Numbered from the stretch's first letter, positions 1 to 5,248 are shown. The stretch is 6,259 bases of DNA from Ruminiclostridium sp. (GCA_021442645.1 JABUSR010000067.1:1-6259), one strand, 5' to 3'. Notes: a model not told the origin generated them from the sequence alone. Numbers and translations are program-made.

Positions 1-1474
1 CCAGGACCCACATCCCTGCGGCTGGGGTCTGCCCATCGTTGCTGGGAGCCCTAAAGCTGTGGATGCGTTCGCCGCTGTTGCAGTCACAGATGTTGAGAAC
101 TGCACCGCTTTTCACCGTGATTACAGGCCCACTGCGCGTACTTTCGAGCCGATTGCCACCGAGGCAGAGGTTTACATTTCCTGTAATAGTCAGGTGATTG
201 GAGAAGAGGTAGAGATCCTCGGTCAGATAGTAGTTGCCAGTGGTAAGGGTGCCGCCGGCAGACGTAATCTGCTTATCAAAGACCACCAAGTCCGCCCCTG
301 TACCGAGCGCATGTTTGTGGCCCGGTTTCAACTGGACCACATTGTCACCGCCGTTAAAGGTGACATACGCAGACTTATCACTGAAGAAGTATTCGTTGCT
401 GTAATCAGCGCTGTTGGCGCCGGTGATAGCCACAGGATTCTCCACCGTGGGGGTAAAAGAGGAGTCCACAGTGACGCCAATGGACGCCCCGGCAGTCAGG
501 GGAGCAACCACATTGAGTGGCTTGATGGCCCTTTCGTTCTGTGGATCCGCATTCAGATAGACGTTATAGGCGATGGGGCCATTTCTATTTCCTGCAATCA
601 CAACGCTGCCGGAGACGTTGAGGGTTCCGTAGGTACGTACGCCGTCGCAACTGTTGCCCGTGATATTTCCGCCGGTCATGCTGAATGTCCCGTTGTTGAA
701 CACGCCGCCTCCCTCCATTGCGAAGTTGCCCGTGATGCTGCCGCCGGCCATAGAGAAGGCGCCGTTGTTGTACACGCCACCGCCGTTGAACGAACTGTTG
801 TCAGTGATGCTGCCGCCGTACATAGTGAAGGCACCGCTACCATTCCACACGCCGCCGCCGTCAATATATGAAATGTTGCCCACAATGCTGCCGCCGTACA
901 TAGTGAAGGTACCCCCGTTGTACACGCCGCCGCCGTGGCCATACTGCCCCTTGCCGCCGGTGATGACGCCGCCGGTGACGGCGGTGATATTATCGCCCGT
1001 GGTCTGCTCAGTCAAGGTCCATGGGGCACCATTCAGGGCCGATGGGTCTGCGGTATAAAAATAATGGGGCTCATCATGGCCGCAGCAGTCGCAGAGGTTC
1101 AGCTCCCCGCCCTCGGACACACTGATCACCGAACCGCAGTCGTCCCCTTTGAGCACATTGCGTTTGAGCACATTGCCATTGAGACAGAGGTTGACAATAA
1201 CTCCATTCCCGATTTCCATGGTCGAGGTGAGAGTGACGTCCTCGTCCAGATAGTAGTAATACGTTCCGGCCGTGTCAATACTGCCGATATCTGCAGGGAG
1301 GGGCTGGAAGGACACCACCTCTGAACCTGTGATAGAGCAGTCCGCACTGACTGCGTGCATATGGGTGGTCTCCTCCTCTGCCGCCGCTGCGGTCATGCTG
1401 ACCCCGGGGAACAGACTGACCACCATGGCCAGCGAGAGCAGAATGCTGAGAATTTTGCGCCTTGTTTTTGCCAT
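1..1474 (-). CDS. Secreted modular repeat surface protein, N-terminal part (C-terminus beyond left edge)
   Basis: The frame is open without a stop from an ATG at 1474 to base 1, giving 491 residues of an incomplete protein. The start is supported by AAAGGAGG seven bases upstream. Residues 1-32 form a signal peptide (MAKTRRK, then a hydrophobic stretch, then a probable cut after TAAAA), so the product is exported. Residues 71-130 carry a YYYYLDEDVTL segment, NLCLNG and NLCDCC. Residues 181-295 are about five repeats of the GGGVYNNGTFSMTGGSITGN kind. Residues 411-465 repeat the first module in diverged form (GNYYLTEDLYL, NLCLGG, NICDC). Proteins of this kind in gut Clostridia are large cell-surface proteins probably folding as right-handed parallel beta-helices. 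Binding, adhesion or glycan contact is inference, and no catalytic motif is visible. How it is attached to the wall cannot be seen because the C-terminus is missing. Its mRNA leader is highly structured. Confidence 0.85.
   Translation of the reverse strand, partial: MAKTRRKILSILLSLAMVVSLFPGVSMTAAAAEEETTHMHAVSADCSITGSEVVSFQPLPADIGSIDTAGTYYYYLDEDVTLTSTMEIGNGVIVNLCLNGNVLKRNVLKGDDCGSVISVSEGGELNLCDCCGHDEPHYFYTADPSALNGAPWTLTEQTTGDNITAVTGGVITGGKGQYGHGGGVYNGGTFTMYGGSIVGNISYIDGGGVWNGSGAFTMYGGSITDNSSFNGGGVYNNGAFSMAGGSITGNFAMEGGGVFNNGTFSMTGGNITGNSCDGVRTYGTLNVSGSVVIAGNRNGPIAYNVYLNADPQNERAIKPLNVVAPLTAGASIGVTVDSSFTPTVENPVAITGANSADYSNEYFFSDKSAYVTFNGGDNVVQLKPGHKHALGTGADLVVFDKQITSAGGTLTTGNYYLTEDLYLFSNHLTITGNVNLCLGGNRLESTRSGPVITVKSGAVLNICDCNSGERIHSFRAPSNDGQTPAAGMWVL
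590..934 (-). repeat. Glycine-rich beta-helix repeat array inside the surface protein
   Basis: Residues 181-295 of the secreted protein contain five consecutive units starting near residues 181, 206, 231, 255 and 278. The unit pattern is GGGVYN-x-G-x-F-x-M-x-GGSITGN with 4-5 residue linkers. The period is 24-26 residues and the last unit is degenerate (GVRTYGTLNVSGS). At DNA level a 25-bp stretch at 807-831 recurs identically at 885-909, exactly 78 bp (26 codons) apart, so recombination between the copies would delete or add one unit in frame. Confidence 0.85.
1148..1177 (-). repeat. 15-bp tandem duplication in coding sequence
   Basis: TTTGAGCACATTGCG at 1148-1162 is followed directly by TTTGAGCACATTGCC at 1163-1177, 14 of 15 bases identical. 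On the coding strand this doubles five residues and gives NVLKRNVLKG at residues 101-110, between NLCLNG and the GSVISVSEGG segment. The second module of the same protein has a shorter link (NRLESTRSG) at this place, so the duplication looks like a recent in-frame insertion in a loop. Confidence 0.8.
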
Positions 1475-1477
1475 AGG

Positions 1478-1518
1478 AAAGCCTCCTTTTCGTCTTGGGC
1501 AGACTCAAAGGAGGCTTT
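1478..1518 (-). promoter_or_regulatory. Long hairpin enclosing the Shine-Dalgarno of the surface protein gene
   Basis: AAAGCCTCCTTT (1478-1489) and AAAGGAGGCTTT (1507-1518) are perfect 12-bp inverted copies. Inside them GTCT (1492-1495) pairs with AGAC (1501-1504) around a five-base loop. In the minus-strand mRNA the two stems are separated only by a symmetric GA/GA internal loop, which can form tandem G-A pairs, so the whole reads as one nearly continuous stem. The AAAGGAGG used by the ATG at 1474 lies entirely in the 3' arm, while the start codon itself is just outside. The structure should block initiation unless opened by temperature, a protein, a ligand, an alternative fold or a moving ribosome. 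No U-run follows on the minus strand, so it is not a terminator for this gene. Confidence 0.7.
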
Positions 1519-1531
1519 TACGGTTGCTTTT

Positions 1532-1592
1532 CCTCTGAGTCCACCGGGTTTGCCCTCAGAGGTTTTGCCCTCAGAGGTTTTGCCCTCAGAGG
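1532..1592 (-). repeat. Three 15-bp tandem repeats plus an inverted partner in the mRNA leader
   Basis: The units are 1548-1562, 1563-1577 and 1578-1592. On the plus strand the last two are identical (TTTTGCCCTCAGAGG) and the first differs by one base. Each contains the odd-length dyad CCTCTGAGG. A single inverted partner, CCTCTGAG at 1532-1539 on the plus strand, can pair with the CTCAGAGG of any of the three units. In the minus-strand transcript this gives alternative hairpins with different loop sizes. The repeats could instead be a set of protein-binding sites. They lie between the candidate -10 block and the ribosome binding site of the surface protein gene. Confidence 0.75.
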
Positions 1593-1600
1593 TCCATGGG

Positions 1601-1614
1601 TATACTTTATAAAA
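1601..1614 (-). promoter_or_regulatory. Possible -10 region of the surface protein gene
   Basis: The minus strand reads CTTTTATAAAGTATA here, the only AT-rich -10-like block upstream of the leader repeats. TATAAA (1606-1611) is the best hexamer. I could not find a -35 hexamer with 16-18 bp spacing. The inverted repeat at 1622-1645 sits roughly where the -35 would lie, so an activator-dependent promoter is possible. The call is weak. Confidence 0.3.
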
Positions 1615-1621
1615 GGGTACC

Positions 1622-1660
1622 ACATTGCCGCAGCTTTGGCAATGTTTTTTGTTGTTTTTT
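1622..1660. promoter_or_regulatory. 8-8-8 inverted repeat with T-rich flank: operator or plus-strand terminator
   Basis: ACATTGCC (1622-1629), an eight-base spacer, and GGCAATGT (1638-1645) form a perfect inverted repeat. It is followed on the plus strand by TTTTTTGTTGTTTTTT (1645-1660). Read on the plus strand it has the form of an intrinsic terminator, but no plus-strand gene lies upstream, so it could only stop antisense transcription. Read as DNA it is a 24-bp dyad close to the expected -35 region of the surface protein promoter and could be an operator. The sequence alone does not choose between the two. Confidence 0.45.
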
Positions 1661-1783
1661 CTTGCCTTTTTGCCTGAGAAAATCTTGTAAATCAAGGGGT
1701 TTCGATTTGTATGTTATGTGGATTTTCGGATGGGGGCCAAGAGGGACCCTCAGGGAAAACAGCCCGAACCGGGAAAGGCACTT

Positions 1784-1826
1784 GCACAGAAAAGAGCCCC
1801 CGGTCCAAGTTGGATCGGGGGCTCTT
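1784..1826 (-). terminator. Intrinsic terminator of the RNase J gene
   Basis: On the minus strand, 24 bases after the RNase J stop codon, AAGAGCCCCCG begins a stem of about 17 pairs (1792-1808 with 1810-1826, one G-T pair) that closes on a very short loop and is followed by TTTTCTGT. The stem and T-run match a strong Rho-independent terminator and separate RNase J transcription from the surface protein gene downstream. Confidence 0.9.
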
Positions 1827-1849
1827 CAGAGGGGTACGGTTTGTCAGGG

Positions 1850-3508
1850 TTATACCTCCATGATCACCGGGAGGATCATGGGGCTGCGCTTGGTCTTCTT
1901 ATAGAGGTGGCGGGAGAGTTCTCCCTTCACAGATGACTTGATGGTGGACCAGTCCTTAATATTCCGGTATTGGCAGTCCTCCAGGGCCTCCAGGGCGACA
2001 AGTCGGAGCTCTTCCATGAGGTCCTCGGACTCCTTCACATAGACGAAGCCCCGGGTGATGATGTCCGGCCCGGAGACCAGTTGGCCGTCCTGGGCGGAGA
2101 GGGAGGCCACCACCACGATGACACCGTCTTCGGCCAGGTGGCGGCGGTCCCGCAGGACCACGCTGCCCACGTCACCCACGCCGTAGCCGTCCACGAAGAC
2201 CCGGCCGGAGGGTACAGTCCCCGCCAGCTGGGCGGAGTTGGGGGTGAGCTCGATGATGCGGCCCACATCGCCGATGAGGATGTTGCTCTCGGGGACGCCC
2301 ATCTCAGCGGCCACCTTGGCGTGGGTCTTCAGCATCCGCTGCTCCCCGTGAACGGGGAAGAAGAACTTGGGGCGAACCAGGGCGTGGACGATCTTCAGCT
2401 CGTCCTGGCAGGCGTGGCCGGAGACGTGGAGGGGACCGGCAAACTCGTTGACCACCTCGGCATTTTTCCGGTAGAGCTCGTTGATGATGGTGCTCACAGC
2501 GGTCTCGTTGCCGGGGATGGCCGAGGAGGAGAGGATGACCCGGTCGCCGGGCTGGATTTCCACCTGCTTGTGGGTGGAGAATACGATGCGGAAGAGGGCA
2601 GACATGGCCTCGCCCTGGCTGCCGGTGGTGATGATGCAGATTTTGTCCTTGGGCAGGGATTTGATCTGGTTGATGTCCACCAGGACCCCTTCGGGGATCT
2701 CGGTATAGCCCAGCTCCACTGCCACCCGGATGGATTTCTCCATGCTCCGGCCGGTGATGGCCACCCGGCGGCCATAGCGGGCGGCCACCTGGATGATCTG
2801 CTGGATGCGGTCTATGTTGGAGGCGAAGGTGGTGACGATGATGCGCTCCTTACAGCCCTTGAAGAGACCGTCGAAGCTGAAGCCTACGGCACGCTCCGAC
2901 CGGGTGTGGCCGGGGCGTTCCACGTTGGTGGAGTCGGCCAGCATGGCCAGCACGCCCTCCCGGCCCAGCTCGCCCAGGCGGGTGAGGTCCATCATCTTGC
3001 CCTTGATGGGAGTGGGGTCGATCTTAAAGTCGCCGGTGTGGACCACGGTGCCCACGGGGCACTTGATGGCGAAGCTCACCGCATCGGCGATGGAGTGGTT
3101 GGCGTGGATGAACTCCACGGAGAACTTGCCCGCCTTGATGATATCCCCGGCCTCGCAGGTAATCAGCTCAGTGGTGTCCAGCAACTTGTGCTCCTCCAGC
3201 TTGAGCTTTACCAGCCCCAGGGTCATGGGGGTGGCGTAAATGGGCGCAGTAAAGGACCGCAGCACGTAGGGCAGCGCGCCGATGTGGTCCTCGTGGCCGT
3301 GGGTGAGGAAGATACCCCGGATTTTTTCCTTGTTCTTGATGAGATAGCTCACGTCGGGGATGACCACATCGATGCCGTACATGTCCACATCGGGGAATCC
3401 CATGCCCACGTCTACCACGATGATGTCGTTGCCGTACTCGTAGACCGTGAGGTTCTTGCCAATCTCGTTCAAGCCGCCCAGAGGGATAATTTTCAGTTTT
3501 TCTGCCAT
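1850..3508 (-). CDS. rnj: Ribonuclease J
   Basis: The product is 552 residues, close to the 555 of Bacillus RNase J1. It is a metallo-beta-lactamase/beta-CASP ribonuclease of the cytoplasm with 5'-to-3' exonuclease and endonuclease activity in mRNA decay and RNA maturation (family knowledge). The metal-binding motif HGHEDH is at residues 70-75, H138 lies in IHANHS, and D160 lies in HTGDFKID. Beta-CASP motifs follow: ADSTNVERPGHTRSE (191-205), TTFASNIDR (226-234), TTGSQGE (294-300) and HVSGHACQDELK (361-372). PKFFFPVHGE (380-389) and a C-terminal domain of about 100 residues complete the protein. No key residue is missing. The ATG at 3508 is chosen because AAAGGAG precedes it with good spacing and the family motif GGLNEIGKN begins at residue 11. 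The in-frame extension to 3703 encodes low-complexity, Arg/Gly/Pro-rich sequence unlike the family. It appears to be a single-gene transcript with its own terminator. Confidence 0.97.
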   Translation of the reverse strand: MAEKLKIIPLGGLNEIGKNLTVYEYGNDIIVVDVGMGFPDVDMYGIDVVIPDVSYLIKNKEKIRGIFLTHGHEDHIGALPYVLRSFTAPIYATPMTLGLVKLKLEEHKLLDTTELITCEAGDIIKAGKFSVEFIHANHSIADAVSFAIKCPVGTVVHTGDFKIDPTPIKGKMMDLTRLGELGREGVLAMLADSTNVERPGHTRSERAVGFSFDGLFKGCKERIIVTTFASNIDRIQQIIQVAARYGRRVAITGRSMEKSIRVAVELGYTEIPEGVLVDINQIKSLPKDKICIITTGSQGEAMSALFRIVFSTHKQVEIQPGDRVILSSSAIPGNETAVSTIINELYRKNAEVVNEFAGPLHVSGHACQDELKIVHALVRPKFFFPVHGEQRMLKTHAKVAAEMGVPESNILIGDVGRIIELTPNSAQLAGTVPSGRVFVDGYGVGDVGSVVLRDRRHLAEDGVIVVVASLSAQDGQLVSGPDIITRGFVYVKESEDLMEELRLVALEALEDCQYRNIKDWSTIKSSVKGELSRHLYKKTKRSPMILPVIMEV

Positions 3509-3535
3509 GATAGCTCCTTTGCTCAAAAGTTCCGC

Positions 3536-3684
3536 GGGCGCGCCGCCCTGCATTCCCGGAAAAGGGTACAGAAATCCGGAAGGAAGCCGACCTCGCCCGA
3601 CCGCCCTGTCCCGCGGTGGGTCTGCCCGGCCTCCCCCGATGGCGGGTGCCGATGGATGTTTTTTCAAAAATGGGGCGCGCCGCC
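3536..3684 (-). repeat. Pair of 12-bp direct repeats with palindromic core in the RNase J leader
   Basis: GGGCGCGCCGCC occurs at 3536-3547 and again at 3673-3684, at the two ends of the RNase J leader. The core GGCGCGCC is self-complementary, so the two copies can pair with each other in the transcript and close a loop of about 130 bases. Alternatively each can form a small local structure. This may be chance in GC-rich DNA. Confidence 0.5.
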
Positions 3685-3712
3685 GAAGGGCCACCCAAAT
3701 CATATCTTATAT

Positions 3713-3741
3713 AGTATAGCACCAAATGCAGAAAAAGTATA
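3713..3741 (-). promoter_or_regulatory. Candidate RNase J promoter with extended -10
   Basis: On the minus strand TGCTATACT (3721-3713) is an extended -10 element (TG-N-TATACT, one base from TATAAT). At 17-bp spacing the -35 position reads TATACT (3741-3736), a poor match to TTGACA, which is acceptable when an extended -10 is present. Transcription from here would give a leader of about 200 bases. Confidence 0.5.
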
Positions 3742-3818
3742 CATATTTTTCCCGCCCTATAGGCAAGAGGGCTCAAGTGTGGTACTCTGAGAAAAACGGG
3801 AAGAAAGGGGAACACCCT

Positions 3819-4151
3819 ATGAATATCCAAATTTTTGGCAAACCCAAGTGCTTCGACACGAAAAAGGCCGAGCGTTACTTCAAGGAGCGGCGCATCAAAT
3901 ACCAGTACATCGACCTGAAAAAGTACGGCATCAGCAAGGGGGAACTGGCCTCCGTTCTCCGGTCGGTGACGTTGGAGGACCTCATCGATGAGAAACACCC
4001 TGACGCCGCCCTTCTCCACTACCTGGCCCACCAGGAGGCCAAGGTGGAAAAGCTCCTGGAGGACCCCACCCTTCTGCGGACGCCTATCGTCCGCAACGGA
4101 AAGCAGGCCACCGTGGGGAGCTGCCCCGAGGTCTGGAAGGGCTGGGAGTGA
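3819..4151 (+). CDS. ArsC/Spx-family thioredoxin-fold protein
   Basis: This is a 110-residue cytoplasmic protein of the usual length for the ArsC/Spx/YffB family. The start at 3819 follows AAAGGGG by eight bases; a longer in-frame start at 3726 lacks a ribosome binding site. Residues 1-31 give the first beta-alpha-beta of the fold (MNIQIFGKPKC, then KKAERYFKERRIKYQYIDL). C11 sits at the usual active-site position in KPKCFDTKKA, but position 14 is T, so there is no CXXC disulfide switch of the Spx type. Residues 88-100 (RTPIVRNGKQATVG) carry the family's cis-proline segment, and a second cysteine is C102. The family includes glutaredoxin-coupled arsenate reductases and the RNA-polymerase-binding regulator Spx. 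No arsenic-resistance genes are adjacent, so an arsenate role is unproven and a general thiol-redox function is equally likely. Confidence 0.88.
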   Translation: MNIQIFGKPKCFDTKKAERYFKERRIKYQYIDLKKYGISKGELASVLRSVTLEDLIDEKHPDAALLHYLAHQEAKVEKLLEDPTLLRTPIVRNGKQATVGSCPEVWKGWE

Positions 4152-4170
4152 CCTGCGGCTCCCATTTTTT
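4143..4170 (+). terminator. Probable terminator of the ArsC-like gene, overlapping its stop codon
   Basis: TGGGAG (4143-4148) and CTCCCA (4159-4164) form a six-pair stem with a ten-base loop, followed at once by TTTTTT (4165-4170). The 5' arm is within the last codons and the TGA stop is in the loop. The short stem makes it weaker than the other terminators in this window, but its position and T-run are right. Confidence 0.6.
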
Positions 4171-4194
4171 GGACACCTGCCTGTAAACTTTTTC

Positions 4195-4223
4195 TTGCAA
4201 AAATAGAACGGACGTTCTATAAT
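4195..4223 (+). promoter_or_regulatory. Near-consensus sigma-A promoter of the WYL regulator
   Basis: The -35 element TTGCAA (4195-4200) and the perfect -10 element TATAAT (4218-4223) are separated by exactly 17 bp. Transcription would start near 4230, leaving a leader of about 25 bases that holds AAGGAGGG (4239-4246) eight bases before the ATG at 4255. Such a strong promoter would be expected to be held down by a repressor, and the spacer contains an operator-like dyad. Confidence 0.9.
4203..4220 (+). promoter_or_regulatory. LexA/SOS-box-like operator in the promoter spacer
   Basis: ATAGAAC-GGAC-GTTCTAT is a perfect 7-4-7 inverted repeat. Its central 14 bases (4205-4218) fit the Firmicutes LexA (DinR) box CGAACRNRYGTTYC at every position except the two outermost bases. 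It lies between -35 and -10 and overlaps the first three bases of the -10, where bound LexA would block RNA polymerase. The alternative is that the WYL regulator binds here itself to control its own gene. Confidence 0.7.
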
Positions 4224-4254
4224 GAAAGAAACAAAGCGAAGGAGGGACCACAAA

Positions 4255-5238
4255 ATGGGAAAGCATACCGACCAGCGGGACCGCACCCTGCTGCTGGCTC
4301 GCATCCTGCAGGAGGAGACCGACGATAAGCATCCGCTGCCCCTGGCCGATCTGGTCACGCGGCTGGCCCGTTACGGGGTCGCTGCCGAGCGTAAGAGTAT
4401 CTACCGGGACATGGCCGCCCTGCGGAAGCATGGGCTGGATGTGACCTTCCGGGCCGGCGCCGGGGGAGGCTGGTATGTGGGCCGCCGGGACTTCTCCTCC
4501 GGTGAGCTGCGTGCCATCATTGATGCGGTGTCCGTCTACCGATGGCTCCCGGAGGAGCAGCGAAAGGCTCTGCTGGATAAGCTGGCTGCCCTGGCCCCCC
4601 GGCAACAGCGGGAGGGGCTCCGGCGTCCTGTGGCTGTCCGCCACCGCTCCGCCGCCCACCCGGACGAGGTCCGCACCGTTATCGACCGCATCCACGCCGC
4701 CCTGCAGAGCCGCAAGGCCATCAGCTTTGTTCCCGTGGTCTACGACCGGGACAAATGCCGGGTGGCAGCCGGCCCCCGGCGGGTGGTCACACCCAAGGGC
4801 CTGATCTGGTCCGGGGAGGACTATCATCTGCTGGCCTGGGACCACCGGGACCGGACCCTGCGGATTTATCGGCCCGACCGGATGGACGAGGTGGTAAACA
4901 CCGGCATGCCCGCCCAGGGACCGGAGACAGATGCCGGGCTGTGGACATCGGTGCCCTTCGGCCTGGAGCCGGCCCGGCGGGAGCGAATCCGACTCCGCTG
5001 CTGCAAGAGCCTGGCGGGGGAGGTCCTGGACCAACTGGGAGAAGAGGCCGTCCTCGTGCCCGAGGGGGAGAATTTTACCGTTACTGCCGATGTGGTGGTG
5101 GGCCCCCGGTTCTGGGGCTGGATGGCGGCGCACGGAGATCGGGCTGCCGTCATAGCACCGTCCTGGGCGGCCAAGGTCTGGCAGGAGCGTTACGGCCTCG
5201 GCCAGGCGCCTTTGCAGGCGCAGTTCAAAGCCGTATAA
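4255..5238 (+). CDS. WYL-domain transcription regulator (YafY/PafBC-like)
   Basis: The product is 327 residues, the usual length for HTH-WYL regulators. Residues 8-75 form an N-terminal winged helix-turn-helix (RTLLLARILQE, then ERKSIYRDMAALRKHGLDV, then a GGGWYV wing). Residues 79-123 are a helical linker. Residues 137-217 are the WYL domain, with PKGLIWSGEDYHLLAWD (180-196, W185, Y190, L192) and the arginine-rich TLRIYRPDRMDEV (201-213), the usual ligand or nucleic-acid contact strand. Residues 240-320 fit the C-terminal WCX region. WYL regulators act as dimers, and several sense DNA-damage products or single-stranded DNA or control defence genes (family knowledge). The start at 4255 has AAGGAGGG upstream; an earlier ATG at 4222 overlaps the promoter -10 and is excluded. 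Its target genes are not evident, and the gene stands alone downstream of an SOS-box-like operator. Confidence 0.92.
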   Translation: MGKHTDQRDRTLLLARILQEETDDKHPLPLADLVTRLARYGVAAERKSIYRDMAALRKHGLDVTFRAGAGGGWYVGRRDFSSGELRAIIDAVSVYRWLPEEQRKALLDKLAALAPRQQREGLRRPVAVRHRSAAHPDEVRTVIDRIHAALQSRKAISFVPVVYDRDKCRVAAGPRRVVTPKGLIWSGEDYHLLAWDHRDRTLRIYRPDRMDEVVNTGMPAQGPETDAGLWTSVPFGLEPARRERIRLRCCKSLAGEVLDQLGEEAVLVPEGENFTVTADVVVGPRFWGWMAAHGDRAAVIAPSWAAKVWQERYGLGQAPLQAQFKAV

Positions 5239-5248
5239 AAGCCGTATA
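5227..5248 (+). repeat. 11-bp tandem duplication at the end of the WYL gene
   Basis: AAAGCCGTATA at 5227-5237 is repeated exactly at 5238-5248. The TAA stop of the regulator is formed across the junction (5236-5238). Because 11 is not a multiple of three, the second copy is out of frame and untranslated. It is a small replication-slippage duplication with no evident effect on the protein. Confidence 0.75.

Larger units (their letters stand above)
1475..1849. other. Intergenic region between the RNase J gene and the surface protein gene
   Basis: These 375 bases carry no convincing gene. From the surface protein start outward they hold the ribosome-binding-site hairpin, an inverted repeat overlapping three 15-bp tandem repeats, an AT-rich block around 1601-1614 that may include a -10 element, an inverted repeat with a T-rich flank, about 120 bases (1661-1783) in which I see nothing definite, and the RNase J terminator. 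The dyad GAGGGACCCTC at 1741-1751 has no assigned role. Confidence 0.7.
3509..3818. other. Divergent intergenic region with long GC-rich RNase J leader
   Basis: No gene is supported in these 310 bases. The half nearest the RNase J gene (3509-3690) is GC-rich and would be transcribed as an untranslated leader of about 200 bases. The half near 3695-3760 is AT-rich and holds the promoter candidates. For the plus-strand ArsC-like gene I see -10-like TATACA near 3738 and TATAGG near 3759, but no matching -35 hexamer. The ribosome binding site AAAGGGG of the ArsC-like gene lies eight bases before 3819. Confidence 0.6.

Noticed and set aside
59..871. A 270-codon open frame on the plus strand, plus shorter frames up to 1324.
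   Set aside because: They lie opposite the secreted repeat protein. Their repeated Pro- and Ala-rich segments are the mirror of its glycine repeats, and none has a ribosome binding site.
1548..1592. CRISPR-like repeats.
   Set aside because: The three 15-bp units are directly adjacent with no spacers and there are no cas genes.
1393..1695. A minus-strand open frame of 100 codons through the leader repeats, reading TSEGK three times.
   Set aside because: The repeat length is a multiple of three and the frame stays open through the hairpin, which would let a leader ribosome open the buried ribosome binding site. But its only starts are TTG or GTG codons without a Shine-Dalgarno, and it runs out of frame into the signal peptide region. 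It is kept only as a possibility.
1661..1783. Possible tRNA fragment or attachment site, prompted by CCCGGTTCGGG-like sequence on the minus strand near 1763-1773.
   Set aside because: The flanks cannot be folded into a cloverleaf, and no second copy or integrase gene is present in the window.
3509..3703. N-terminal extension of RNase J to 3703.
   Set aside because: The extra 65 codons are Arg/Gly/Pro-rich and unlike the family, whereas the ATG at 3508 has AAAGGAG and matches the usual N-terminus and length.
1970..3790. A 606-codon open frame on the plus strand.
   Set aside because: It is the antisense shadow of RNase J. The opposite strand has all the ribonuclease motifs, a ribosome binding site and a terminator, and the plus frame encodes His/Gly/Asp-rich low-complexity sequence typical of GC-rich antisense frames.
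4084..5133. A 349-codon open frame on the minus strand.
   Set aside because: It is antisense to the WYL regulator and the end of the ArsC-like gene, begins and ends at no regulatory signal, and has no recognisable motif.
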